Assembly: GCA_938008425.1 (NCBI GenBank)
Contig: CALLKH010000378.1
Location: 1 to 6,999 of the forward strand
Direction of reading: 5' to 3'
DNA from: an uncultured Planctomycetaceae bacterium
GTDB lineage: Bacteria; Planctomycetota; Phycisphaerae; UBA1845; UTPLA1
DNA: 6,999 nucleotides
Every line of letters starts with the position of its first letter. The stretch's first letter is position 1. Under the pieces are notes generated by a model, which ran no database searches, was not told where the DNA came from, and was given only the letters and a program-made list of their open reading frames with translations. Positions 1 through 5,162 of this stretch are shown piece by piece. A program made the translations under genes and the position numbers.

Positions 1-14
1 GGCCGGCGGCCGAT

Positions 15-257
15 TCACCGTCTTAACGGGCGCGCCGACGCGGAAACGCCCGCGATCATTGCATTCGCGGACCCGTCTCCAGAATAATTCTCCATTGCCG
101 CCCTGAAGGCTGGAAAAACGGCTATGATAGAGTCGCATCCGAGTTTCGCGACTTGTTTTCGTTGTGCCTTTTCGCTTCCGCCGACGGCCATTTCGCTGAA
201 CAGTTGGTCAATCTCATTGGAATTCAGTATTCCGCCGTGAAGCGTGGGAGCCTCCAA
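15..257 (-). CDS. Possible small ORF with a FliM-like N-terminal motif (doubtful)
   Basis: An 80-codon minus-strand frame opens with TTG and ends at TGA. Residues 9-19 read GILNSNEIDQLF, which resembles the 'LSQDEIDALL' peptide at the start of the flagellar switch protein FliM and some related planctomycete proteins. Nothing after residue about 22 resembles FliM or any family I know. There is no clear Shine-Dalgarno sequence before the TTG, and third-position base use is only weakly GC-biased, unlike the confident genes here. The TTG lies back to back with the TTG of the plus-strand gene at 260. It may be a decayed remnant or chance. Otherwise 1-259 holds nothing I can name. Confidence 0.15.
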   Translation of the reverse strand: MEAPTLHGGILNSNEIDQLFSEMAVGGSEKAQRKQVAKLGCDSIIAVFPAFRAAMENYSGDGSANAMIAGVSASARPLRR

Positions 258-259
258 AC

Positions 260-721
260 TTGGTCCAGGACGAAAAGGACAAACTGCTCGAACTGTTCGA
301 TGACGAAGTCCGCTGGTGCCAGGGCATCGATGCGGTCAATCAGCGCGGCGAAGCCGTCGGCTACGATGACGAGACCGCCGTCTCGTGGGACCTGGTCGGC
401 GGGCTGTTTCATCTCTTCGGTCAGAAGCGCGGGGCGCGGCTGTGCGAGACCATTGCGCGTCACGTCGTGCCCAGCGACGAGCGGCGGCGCACCACGCACT
501 ACGACACCCGCAGCGCGGACATCGTCGCGATGGCGACGCTGCTCGATTTCAATGACGCTGAAGAAACGACCCACGACGTGCTGATCGATCGTCTGCGCGG
601 ATTGCCGGTATGGCACGGGCGACGGTCAAATCAGGCCGATGACGCGAGTGAAGCAGCCGGCGAAGTGGTCGGCGAAGTGGCTGGCGAGGTTATCGGCGAA
701 GTGGTCAGTGAAGAGTCATAA
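260..721 (+). CDS. DUF6197-like hypothetical protein with a repetitive acidic tail
   Basis: A 153-residue soluble protein of unknown function. The pattern of a WCQG motif (19-22), an acidic stretch, AVSWDLVGGLFHLFG (40-54) and LLDFNDAEETTHDVLIDRL (94-112) resembles the DUF6197 family, small proteins with a conserved W...G near the start and a 'FND...T..D' motif near the end. I recognise this by pattern only. The TTG start is chosen because GGGAG lies at 246-250, nine bases upstream, and the family-like region begins at once. No ATG or GTG lies between this start and the upstream in-frame stop at 197-199. The last 25 residues are a four-residue repeat (SEAA-GEVV-GEVA-GEVI-GEVV-SEES) encoded by 12-bp units. 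Its stop codon overlaps the stop end of the convergent minus-strand gene by six bases. There is no signal peptide or membrane helix. Confidence 0.75.
   Translation: MVQDEKDKLLELFDDEVRWCQGIDAVNQRGEAVGYDDETAVSWDLVGGLFHLFGQKRGARLCETIARHVVPSDERRRTTHYDTRSADIVAMATLLDFNDAEETTHDVLIDRLRGLPVWHGRRSNQADDASEAAGEVVGEVAGEVIGEVVSEES
647..718 (+). repeat. 12-bp in-frame tandem repeat, about six units
   Basis: The unit GGCGAAGTGGTC is exact at 659-670 and 695-706, with close variants at 671-682 and 683-694 and degenerate units at 647-658 and 707-718. Since 12 is a multiple of three, each unit adds four residues (consensus GEVV) to the C-terminal tail of the DUF6197-like protein. The array ends directly at that protein's stop codon and covers the stop codon (716-718) of the convergent gene. 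Confidence 0.85.
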
Positions 722-1093
722 CGGCTCGCCGCAGGCGGGACAGGCGGGCGCTCTAAGCCCGCGAAGAATGCCTCGACACTGTCGACAGTGCGTCTCGCGG
801 CTGTGCCGGGCGCCGAAGAATCTCCAGATCATTGCAAAGATTGCGATCGCCAGGATGGCGCCGATCTGGGCGTCCAGATAGGCCGCGGGCTCCTCAATTC
901 CGATCCACTCATAGAACTGATTCGTGAGTTCCGCGCCCGTTCCTGAGATGTAGGTCGGATGGCCGCCGGACTCGGGTGATGCCGGGGCGCTGTCCCACAG
1001 GCACCAGTAGAACGACGAGAATGGCCAGCAGATCATCACCGCGCCGAGTACGCTGATCAACACGCAGGCCCACATCGGAAGCACGCGACGCAT
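716..1093 (-). CDS. Small two-helix membrane protein with C-terminal zinc ribbon
   Basis: A 125-residue protein of unknown function. One hydrophobic segment spans about residues 5-24, another about 76-93, with an extracytoplasmic-type loop between. The short C-terminal domain has two CxxC knuckles, C103/C106 and C118/C121, around the sequence GILRGLRAPACPAC. Such 'CxxC-LRGL-CPxCG' tails are frequent in planctomycete membrane proteins and should bind one zinc ion in the cytoplasm. The ATG start abuts the TGA of the upstream gene with no bases between (TGAATG). It is served by GGAGAGGT at 1108-1101, which lies inside the last codons of that gene, so the two are probably translationally coupled. 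The same two-helix plus ribbon layout as the upstream neighbour suggests tandem duplication. The catalytic or partner role cannot be read from the sequence. Confidence 0.7.
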   Translation of the reverse strand: MRRVLPMWACVLISVLGAVMICWPFSSFYWCLWDSAPASPESGGHPTYISGTGAELTNQFYEWIGIEEPAAYLDAQIGAILAIAIFAMIWRFFGARHSRETHCRQCRGILRGLRAPACPACGEPL

Positions 1094-1579
1094 TCAGATC
1101 ACCTCTCCGCATTCCGGGCAGCGCGGCGCCTGCAACCCCCTCAGAATGTGTCGACACCGGCGGCAGCGTGATTCGGGATCGCCCGGGTCGGCCGGACCGT
1201 ATCGACGCGTGAAGGCGGCGAACGCGACGATGGCGACAAGGGCGGCGGGCGCGATGGTGGGGATCGTGTGGATCAGCGGGGTCGACCAAAGATACGCCAG
1301 CGCCGGCCTTCCGCCCGCCTTCGCCTGAATCCAAGTCTGCATTCTTTCGGTGATGATCGACCGGAGCGAGGACCGCTGCCAGATGCTGCTGGTGGGCGAC
1401 ACTGAAGCGAGGCCGCGGCCGGTGCGGAGCTCAACGCGCCAGTGCCAGCCGGAGTAGAGGGCGTGGAAGAGCAAGGCGAGGGTCAGGGCGAGCAGAATGC
1501 GCCGGGAGGCGGGCATTCGACGCCGTGGTCGACTTCCTGGCAGGCTTGGAGCCGGCGTCGAGGCCGAGACGTTGATCAT
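1094..1579 (-). CDS. Two-helix membrane protein with C-terminal zinc ribbon (paralogue of the next gene)
   Basis: A 161-residue protein of unknown function. A basic N-terminus (residues 15-28) leads into a hydrophobic helix at about 27-45, then a polar loop of about 60 residues, a second helix at about 105-124, and a zinc ribbon with C139/C142 and C154/C157. The ribbon segment (CRRCRHILRGLQAPRCPECG) is nearly the same as that of the downstream 125-residue protein, while the loops have diverged. ATG at 1579 is the first in frame. A weak GAG lies upstream, so the start is less certain than the body. It lies 23 bases downstream of the stop of the 273-residue membrane protein and directly before the second ribbon protein, so all three probably share one transcript. 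The positively charged N-terminal segment predicts that both termini are cytoplasmic. Confidence 0.7.
   Translation of the reverse strand: MINVSASTPAPSLPGSRPRRRMPASRRILLALTLALLFHALYSGWHWRVELRTGRGLASVSPTSSIWQRSSLRSIITERMQTWIQAKAGGRPALAYLWSTPLIHTIPTIAPAALVAIVAFAAFTRRYGPADPGDPESRCRRCRHILRGLQAPRCPECGEVI
1101..1108 (-). promoter_or_regulatory. Shine-Dalgarno sequence inside the upstream gene (translational coupling)
   Basis: On the minus strand GGAGAGGT is followed by seven bases (GATCTGA, which include the upstream stop codon) and then ATG. It is the strongest ribosome binding site in the left half of the window. It decides the start of the 125-residue ribbon protein. Confidence 0.7.
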
Positions 1580-1602
1580 TCGAATCTCGTCTAATTACGA
1601 GT

Positions 1603-2424
1603 TCAACCGTTCACGGAGGCACCCGAGGTATTCGCGGTTCTGCGTGCCAGATCTCCGAATGAGACCAGCGAATCGTCAAACCAGATTTCCATTGGACGCT
1701 CCTGACGGCGATTCGAGTCGCGGTAGACCCAACTAAACGCGCCGAGTGTGATCACAAACGGAAATACTAACCACCAGATCAAGAACGAAAGGAGCCCGAG
1801 AACCAATGAGGCGATTCCCAGAAATACGCCTCCGGCCATATGAGCGGCGTCGCTTGGGTAGATGGGACGACAGAATCTCAGGACCGAAGGCGCCTGGCGA
1901 ATAAGTGGGAGAAAGACGTACGGCAGGCTGGTCCGAGCCGCCGCGGAAATTGCGGTGCTGGGTGCAAGCCTGCTGACATCGGCGCCGGCCTCTTGGAGCA
2001 TGCCGCGGAGCGTCAGAAAAGCACCAGCCTCGGCGCACTCGCGGCCGAAGAACTTCATCGGCATAGAGACCGGAACCGTGGCGTGTGACGAGACCAGCTC
2101 GCAGAGGCTCCGCAGAGTCTTGCTGCGGGCCGGCTGGATTGCCGCACGCCATTCCGCGAGGGGAATATCGATCTCAAAGAGCCGGTTCATGCAGCCGGCA
2201 ATGCCGCGCCAACGCGTCGTGAAATATTCGTTGAGGCCGGCGTCATCCCAATCAGCGATGGTGTTTTCGAAGGCGACCGGAGGGTCCGCCAGGGCGTCGC
2301 CATGCTCGACTTGAACTCTTCGAAATTCCGCCAGCACGGCCAACACTTCATCCGGCGTCATGTTACGTCGCTCGACAGGGCGATCCAGGATCGAGCCTTT
2401 GCAAGCAGCGGGTGCGGTGTTCAT
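1603..2424 (-). CDS. Hypothetical two-helix membrane protein
   Basis: A 273-residue protein I cannot assign to a named family. Residues 22-115 look like a soluble helical domain with tryptophan-rich motifs (IADWDDAGLNEYFTTRW at 57-72, EWRAAIQPARSKTLRSLCELV at 91-111). The layout resembles planctomycete hypothetical proteins that carry 'KTL.dvCELi'. Two hydrophobic helices follow at about 198-217 and 220-234, and the C-terminus ends in a short acidic/basic tail with IWFDDSLVSFGDL (248-260). The ATG at 2424 has AGAAGAG eight bases upstream. A second ATG at codon 22 (start of MTPDEVLAVLAEF) may be the true start, since the first 21 residues look unconserved. It probably heads the minus-strand run with the two ribbon proteins. 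Membrane association is supported, but the function is unknown. Confidence 0.65.
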   Translation of the reverse strand: MNTAPAACKGSILDRPVERRNMTPDEVLAVLAEFRRVQVEHGDALADPPVAFENTIADWDDAGLNEYFTTRWRGIAGCMNRLFEIDIPLAEWRAAIQPARSKTLRSLCELVSSHATVPVSMPMKFFGRECAEAGAFLTLRGMLQEAGADVSRLAPSTAISAAARTSLPYVFLPLIRQAPSVLRFCRPIYPSDAAHMAGGVFLGIASLVLGLLSFLIWWLVFPFVITLGAFSWVYRDSNRRQERPMEIWFDDSLVSFGDLARRTANTSGASVNG

Positions 2425-2446
2425 CGTGAACGCTCTTCTCGCGGCC

Positions 2447-2470
2447 GCCCGGGCCCTGACGGGCCTGGGC
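2447..2470. other. Strong GC hairpin between metB-like gene and membrane protein gene
   Basis: Arms GCCCGGGCCC (2447-2456) and GGGCCTGGGC (2461-2470) pair over ten positions, one of them a G-U wobble, around a TGAC loop. Neither strand has a run of T after it, so it is not a classical intrinsic terminator. It lies downstream of the cystathionine enzyme gene and 23 bases upstream of the next minus-strand start. It may end or stabilise the upstream mRNA. Confidence 0.45.
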
Positions 2471-2539
2471 TAAACGGAACAGGTCGAACGTCGGGTATGC
2501 GGTACTCCGGCGGACTGACCTTTCGTCGGCATCACGCGG

Positions 2540-2668
2540 TTCGATCACTGATCTCGGCTACGCCCGCGCGGGTGCCGGGTCGTTCGATCAATGATCTGAG
2601 CCACGCCCGCGCCGGCGACGCTTGATTCGATCGATGAGCCGGATCAGGCCCGTGCGGGCGCCGCCTTC
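2540..2668. repeat. 43-bp tandem repeat, three units, overlapping a gene end
   Basis: Units at 2540-2582, 2583-2625 and 2626-2668 all begin TTCGATC and share the core GCCCG(C/T)GC(G/C)GG. By hand alignment, units 1 and 2 differ at 11 of 43 positions and units 2 and 3 at 13. The period is exact with no indels. The third unit contains the stop codon and last seven-plus codons (AKAAPARA tail) of the cystathionine enzyme gene. The first two therefore look like decayed duplications of that gene's 3' end. Confidence 0.75.
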
Positions 2669-3810
2669 GCCACCTGTGCGAACGCCTGCTCCAGATCATC
2701 AATCAGATCATCCGCATCTTCGATGCCGACGCTCAGCCGCAGCAGCCCGCCGGTGATGCCGCGGGCTTCGCGCTCGGCTGCCGGGATGCTCGCGTGGGTC
2801 ATCGTGGCTGGGTGGCCGATAAGGCTCTCGACGCCGCCGAGGCTCTCGGCCAGCGCGAACAGGTGCGTCTTGCCGGCGATCTGCCGCGCGGCCGCCTCGC
2901 CGCCCGCGATGACGAACGACACCATGCCGCCGAAGCCGCGCATCTGCCGCCGGGCGAGATCATGCTGCGGGTGCGACGCGAGGCCGGGGTAAATCACCTT
3001 CTCCACGGCCGCATGCTTCGACAGGAACTCCGCGATGCGCTGGGCGTTTCTGCAATGCGCCTCCATCCGACACGCGAGCGTCTTGACGCCGCGCATGACC
3101 AGCCACGAATCAAACGGACCGGGGATGCCGCCGACCGCGTTCTGGTGGTACTTGATCGTCTGGTACATCTTTTCGTCATTCAGCAGCACCGCGCCGCCGA
3201 CGACGTCGGAATGGCCGCCGACATACTTCGTCGTGCTGTGAACGACGATGTCCGCGCCGAGTTCGATCGGCTGCTGGAGGTAGGGGCTGGCGAAGGTGTT
3301 GTCGACCACCGTGATCGCGCCGGCCTTCTTCGCGACGGCCGAGACGGCGGCGATGTCCACGAGGCTCAGCATCGGGTTGGTCGGCGTCTCGACCCAGATC
3401 ATCTTCGTGTTCGGCCGGATCGCCCGCTTCACGTTTTCGACATCGGTCATATCGACCCACGCGTATTCGATGCCATATCGCTTGAGGACCAGCTCGAAGA
3501 GGCGGTAGGTGCCGCCGTAGACATCATCTGCGCAGATAACATGGTCGCCGGGGTTGAGCAGCTTCATGACGCAGTCCGAAGCCGCGGTGCCCGAGGCAAA
3601 GGCGAGGCCATGCTCGGCGCCTTCGAGCGAGGCGAGACAGGTCTCGAGCGACTGCCGCGTCGGGTTGCCGGTGCGGGAGTATTCAAACCCCTTGTGACGG
3701 CCGATGCCGTCCTGGGTGTAGGTGGAGGTCTGGTAGATGGGGACGATGGTGGCGCCGGTCGTGGGGTCGGCGTCCTGTCCGGCGTGAATGGCGCGGGTGG
3801 CGAATTTCAT
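2644..3810 (-). CDS. metB: Cystathionine gamma-synthase / gamma-lyase (PLP-dependent trans-sulfuration enzyme)
   Basis: A full-length 388-residue cytoplasmic enzyme of the Cys/Met metabolism PLP family, whose members are typically 380-400 residues and tetrameric. Visible motifs, assigned from family knowledge: EYSRTGNPTR at 43-52 (Y44 and R46 contact the cofactor phosphate across the dimer), Y98 in DVYGGTYR stacking on PLP, D170 in VVDNTFASP holding the pyridine nitrogen, K195 in HSTTKYVGGH forming the Schiff base, and R358 in LLRLSVG binding the substrate carboxylate. Residues 322-341 (ESLGGVESLIGHPATMTHAS) fit the gamma-synthase/gamma-lyase branch. Whether it makes cystathionine from an activated homoserine and cysteine (MetB) or cleaves it to cysteine (lyase) cannot be decided from sequence, so the symbol is provisional. 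The ATG has GGAG ten bases upstream. It stands alone in its direction, flanked by tandem repeats on both sides. Confidence 0.93.
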   Translation of the reverse strand: MKFATRAIHAGQDADPTTGATIVPIYQTSTYTQDGIGRHKGFEYSRTGNPTRQSLETCLASLEGAEHGLAFASGTAASDCVMKLLNPGDHVICADDVYGGTYRLFELVLKRYGIEYAWVDMTDVENVKRAIRPNTKMIWVETPTNPMLSLVDIAAVSAVAKKAGAITVVDNTFASPYLQQPIELGADIVVHSTTKYVGGHSDVVGGAVLLNDEKMYQTIKYHQNAVGGIPGPFDSWLVMRGVKTLACRMEAHCRNAQRIAEFLSKHAAVEKVIYPGLASHPQHDLARRQMRGFGGMVSFVIAGGEAAARQIAGKTHLFALAESLGGVESLIGHPATMTHASIPAAEREARGITGGLLRLSVGIEDADDLIDDLEQAFAQVAKAAPARA

Positions 3811-3849
3811 GATGCAGGGGCTCCGGGGGTTAGGGTTTCTTCGATGACC

Positions 3850-3879
3850 ATTCTAGCAGGGGAGAGGGTGGGGGGACAA
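3850..3879 (-). promoter_or_regulatory. Likely sigma70 promoter of the cystathionine enzyme gene
   Basis: On the minus strand TTGTCC (3879-3874) lies 18 bases before TAGAAT (3855-3850), which is preceded by TGC in extended -10 style. The predicted transcript starts near 3843, giving a leader of about 33 bases with GGAG at 3824-3821. The -35 falls inside the left copy of a 12-bp direct repeat, and the 8-bp repeat array starts five bases farther upstream. Confidence 0.4.
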
Positions 3880-3883
3880 AGGG

Positions 3884-3939
3884 GCGATTTGGAGATCTGG
3901 CGATCTTGGGATTCGGCGATTTGGCGATTGGGAAATCGG
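3884..3939. repeat. 8-bp tandem repeat, seven units
   Basis: Consecutive octamers read GCGATTTG, GAGATCTG, GCGATCTT, GGGATTCG, GCGATTTG, GCGATTGG and GAAATCGG without any gap. The consensus is GCGATTTG. It lies directly upstream of the predicted promoter of the cystathionine enzyme gene, and copy-number change here could alter that promoter's upstream region. Confidence 0.75.
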
Positions 3940-4115
3940 GTGGCGTGCCGAGGCGCAGCTCATGTCGTGGCGTCTGGTGGCATGCCGAACCTCGGCGCCA
4001 GGCATGGCGTCTGTTGGCATGCCGAAGCGCAGTGCCCGGCATGGCGAACAGTTCCCGGGGCTCGGTGATTGGGTCTCCGTCGGCTTGCCGTTTGGCGCTG
4101 AGCGCTATGGCGAAC
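3939..4115. repeat. 37-bp tandem repeat, three contiguous units plus one displaced
   Basis: Units start at 3939, 3976 and 4013, exactly 37 bases apart, and share GGC(A/G)TGCCGA near the start and TGGCG near the end. Adjacent units differ at 10 and 9 of 37 positions by hand alignment. A fourth unit at 4079-4115 matches the third at 25 of 37 positions, including the last nine bases, and is separated by 29 unrelated bases. Several units hold the palindrome GGCATGCC. It is not a CRISPR, since the units abut with no spacers. Confidence 0.7.
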
Positions 4116-4230
4116 AGCGAATTGGCAAAAGGTGCCAAGGGACAAAGGGGTGACGGTTGAGTACTCGCGGTTCCTTCGCTGAATCGAATGGCGGACGGTT
4201 CGTGTTCCGTCCCGGAGCCCGCCGATTTCG

Positions 4231-4413
4231 ATGAGCGATCCCTGCGATTACAACTCCTTTCACGCCGCACTCTTTTGTCTCGCACTGGGTCTCGCCGCGA
4301 CTGCGGCGGCGCGACTGGCCGCCGCCCTGGCACCGGGCGGCAGAAACCTGGACGGCAACGGGAAGCGCACTCGCGATTATCGCAGGGTCATGTTCCAGCG
4401 GACCCGGCAGTAG
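4231..4413 (+). CDS. Possible small membrane protein, 60 residues
   Basis: An ATG frame encodes a short protein with one strongly hydrophobic, alanine-rich segment at about residues 11-34 followed by a basic, arginine-rich tail. This would give a single helix with a cytoplasmic C-terminus. A GGAG lies at 4214-4217, 13 bases upstream, which is long for a good ribosome site. The stop codon is followed one base later by an 8-bp perfect inverted repeat. I know no family for it. In GC-rich DNA alanine/leucine-rich frames arise by chance, so it may not be a gene. Confidence 0.25.
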   Translation: MSDPCDYNSFHAALFCLALGLAATAAARLAAALAPGGRNLDGNGKRTRDYRRVMFQRTRQ

Positions 4414-4414
4414 A

Positions 4415-4439
4415 TTCCGGGCATACTCGTGGCCCGGAA
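4415..4439. other. Perfect 8-bp inverted repeat, possible hairpin
   Basis: TTCCGGGC (4415-4422) and GCCCGGAA (4432-4439) flank a nine-base loop. It follows the stop of the possible 60-residue ORF. No T-run follows on either strand, so terminator function is unproven. A dyad operator for the downstream gene, about 145 bases on, is another reading. No convincing promoter was found in 4440-4580. Confidence 0.4.
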
Positions 4440-4582
4440 AATGCAGATGACAGGATCAGATCAAAATGGATCTTGCGGGAATTGGGTGAATTGGAGAGCC
4501 TGATGCGGGCTCGGTGCTCCACGGGCCTGTGACATAGGGCGAACTCGGCGATCGAATGCGATCCAATCAAGAGGAGTCAATG

Positions 4583-5161
4583 ATGGCACGGATTCCTGGA
4601 GTCGAACGACGCGAGGCGGGACTGTTTGCAAAGTTTGCATACTTTTTGACCAAGCGCCGGCTGGGCCGGGTGGTGACGCCGATCGCCATCGCGGCCCATC
4701 ATCCCCGACTGCTCAGGGCGACCGCGCACATGGAACTTGGGCAGGAGGCGGCTCAAACCGTTCCGGCGTCGCTTAAGGCGATTGTTCAAGTGAAGACCGC
4801 GATCATGATCGGGTGCCCATTCTGAATTGACATCGGGTCTGCCGTGGGCAGACAGAACGGTCTGACGGACGCCAAGCTGAAGGCACTTGCGGACTTTGAG
4901 AAGAATCCTGCGCTGACGGATGACGAGCGGCTGGTTCTGCATTACGCGGTTGGCATGACGAAGACGCCGGTCGATGTTTCGGACAGCCTTTTTGATCTGT
5001 TGGGGCAGCGATTCAGCCCGCCGCAACTGGTGGAGCTGACGTCGTGCATCGCCTGGGAAAACTATCGGGCCCGGTTCGACCACGCGTTCGGTGTGGAATC
5101 TGAGGGATTCTCCGAGGGAAGTTACTGTCCCTTGCCGGGCCGGGGGCTTCAACGCGACTGA
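4583..5161 (+). CDS. Carboxymuconolactone decarboxylase/AhpD-like selenoprotein (CxxU), TGA 4823-4825 read as selenocysteine
   Basis: One continuous frame of 192 residues if the internal TGA at codon 81 is decoded as selenocysteine. The protein reads like the 180-190-residue branch of the carboxymuconolactone decarboxylase/AhpD family: an N-terminal MARIPGV, HHPRLLRA at 39-46, the redox motif G77-C78-P79-F80-[TGA81]-IDIGSAVGRQNGL, an LTDDERLVLHYAVGMTKTP stretch, a QLVELTSCIAWENYRARFDHAFG motif and a C-terminal GFSEGSYCPLP. Family members have GCPFC or GCPYC at the active site, so TGA replaces exactly the second catalytic cysteine. AhpD-type proteins use this CxxC in thiol-disulfide or peroxide reduction, and selenocysteine would raise reactivity. 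The start at 4583 is preferred because GAGGAG (4571-4576) lies six bases upstream and MARIP is the usual family start. ATGs at 4580 and 4556 are alternatives. It converges with the metal regulator, one base between stops. A point-mutated pseudogene is the main alternative. Confidence 0.82.
4823..4853 (+). promoter_or_regulatory. Selenocysteine codon with bacterial SECIS-like hairpin
   Basis: The TGA (4823-4825) is followed after 11 bases by GTCTGCC (4837-4843), loop GTG (4844-4846) and GGCAGAC (4847-4853), a perfect seven-pair stem. The first loop base is G with 18 bases between it and the TGA. Known bacterial SECIS elements carry a guanine in the first two loop positions roughly 16-37 bases after the codon, where SelB binds. 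Two codons pair with each other in the stem, TCT (Ser) with AGA (Arg). Both are disfavoured in GC-rich genomes, suggesting selection for structure. Confidence 0.78.
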
Positions 5162-5162
5162 C

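Larger units (their letters stand above)
3873..4150. repeat. Repeat block bracketed by a perfect 12-bp direct repeat
   Basis: GGGACAAAGGGG occurs at 3873-3884 and again at 4139-4150. Everything between is repetitive: an 8-bp array, then three 37-bp units, a 29-base gap, a fourth 37-bp unit and a small inverted repeat (TTGGCA at 4122-4127, TGCCAA at 4133-4138). The bracketing copies could be a target-site duplication of an inserted non-coding element or one more repeat family. I find no terminal inverted repeats or transposase. No convincing gene lies in 3811-4230. Confidence 0.5.

Noticed and set aside
153..584. 143-codon plus-strand open frame
   Set aside because: It overlaps the DUF6197-like gene in another frame, is Ser/Arg-rich without motifs, and lacks a ribosome site.
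2447..2470. Rho-independent terminator
   Set aside because: The stem is strong but no T-run follows on either strand; kept only as a hairpin.
2794..4068. 424-codon plus-strand open frame
   Set aside because: It is antisense to the cystathionine enzyme gene, has no recognisable family, and such long shadows are expected in GC-rich coding DNA.
3939..4115. CRISPR array
   Set aside because: The 37-bp units abut directly without spacers and are divergent, so this is a minisatellite.
4556..4825. Separate 89-codon gene followed by a second gene starting at GTG 4844
   Set aside because: Both pieces share a frame and together make one family-length protein. GTG 4844 lies in the middle of a conserved motif, inside the hairpin loop, and has no ribosome site of its own.
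4583..5161. Pseudogene with a nonsense mutation
   Set aside because: Not fully excluded, but there is no other stop or frameshift, the TGA is at the catalytic cysteine, and a SECIS-like hairpin sits at the right distance.
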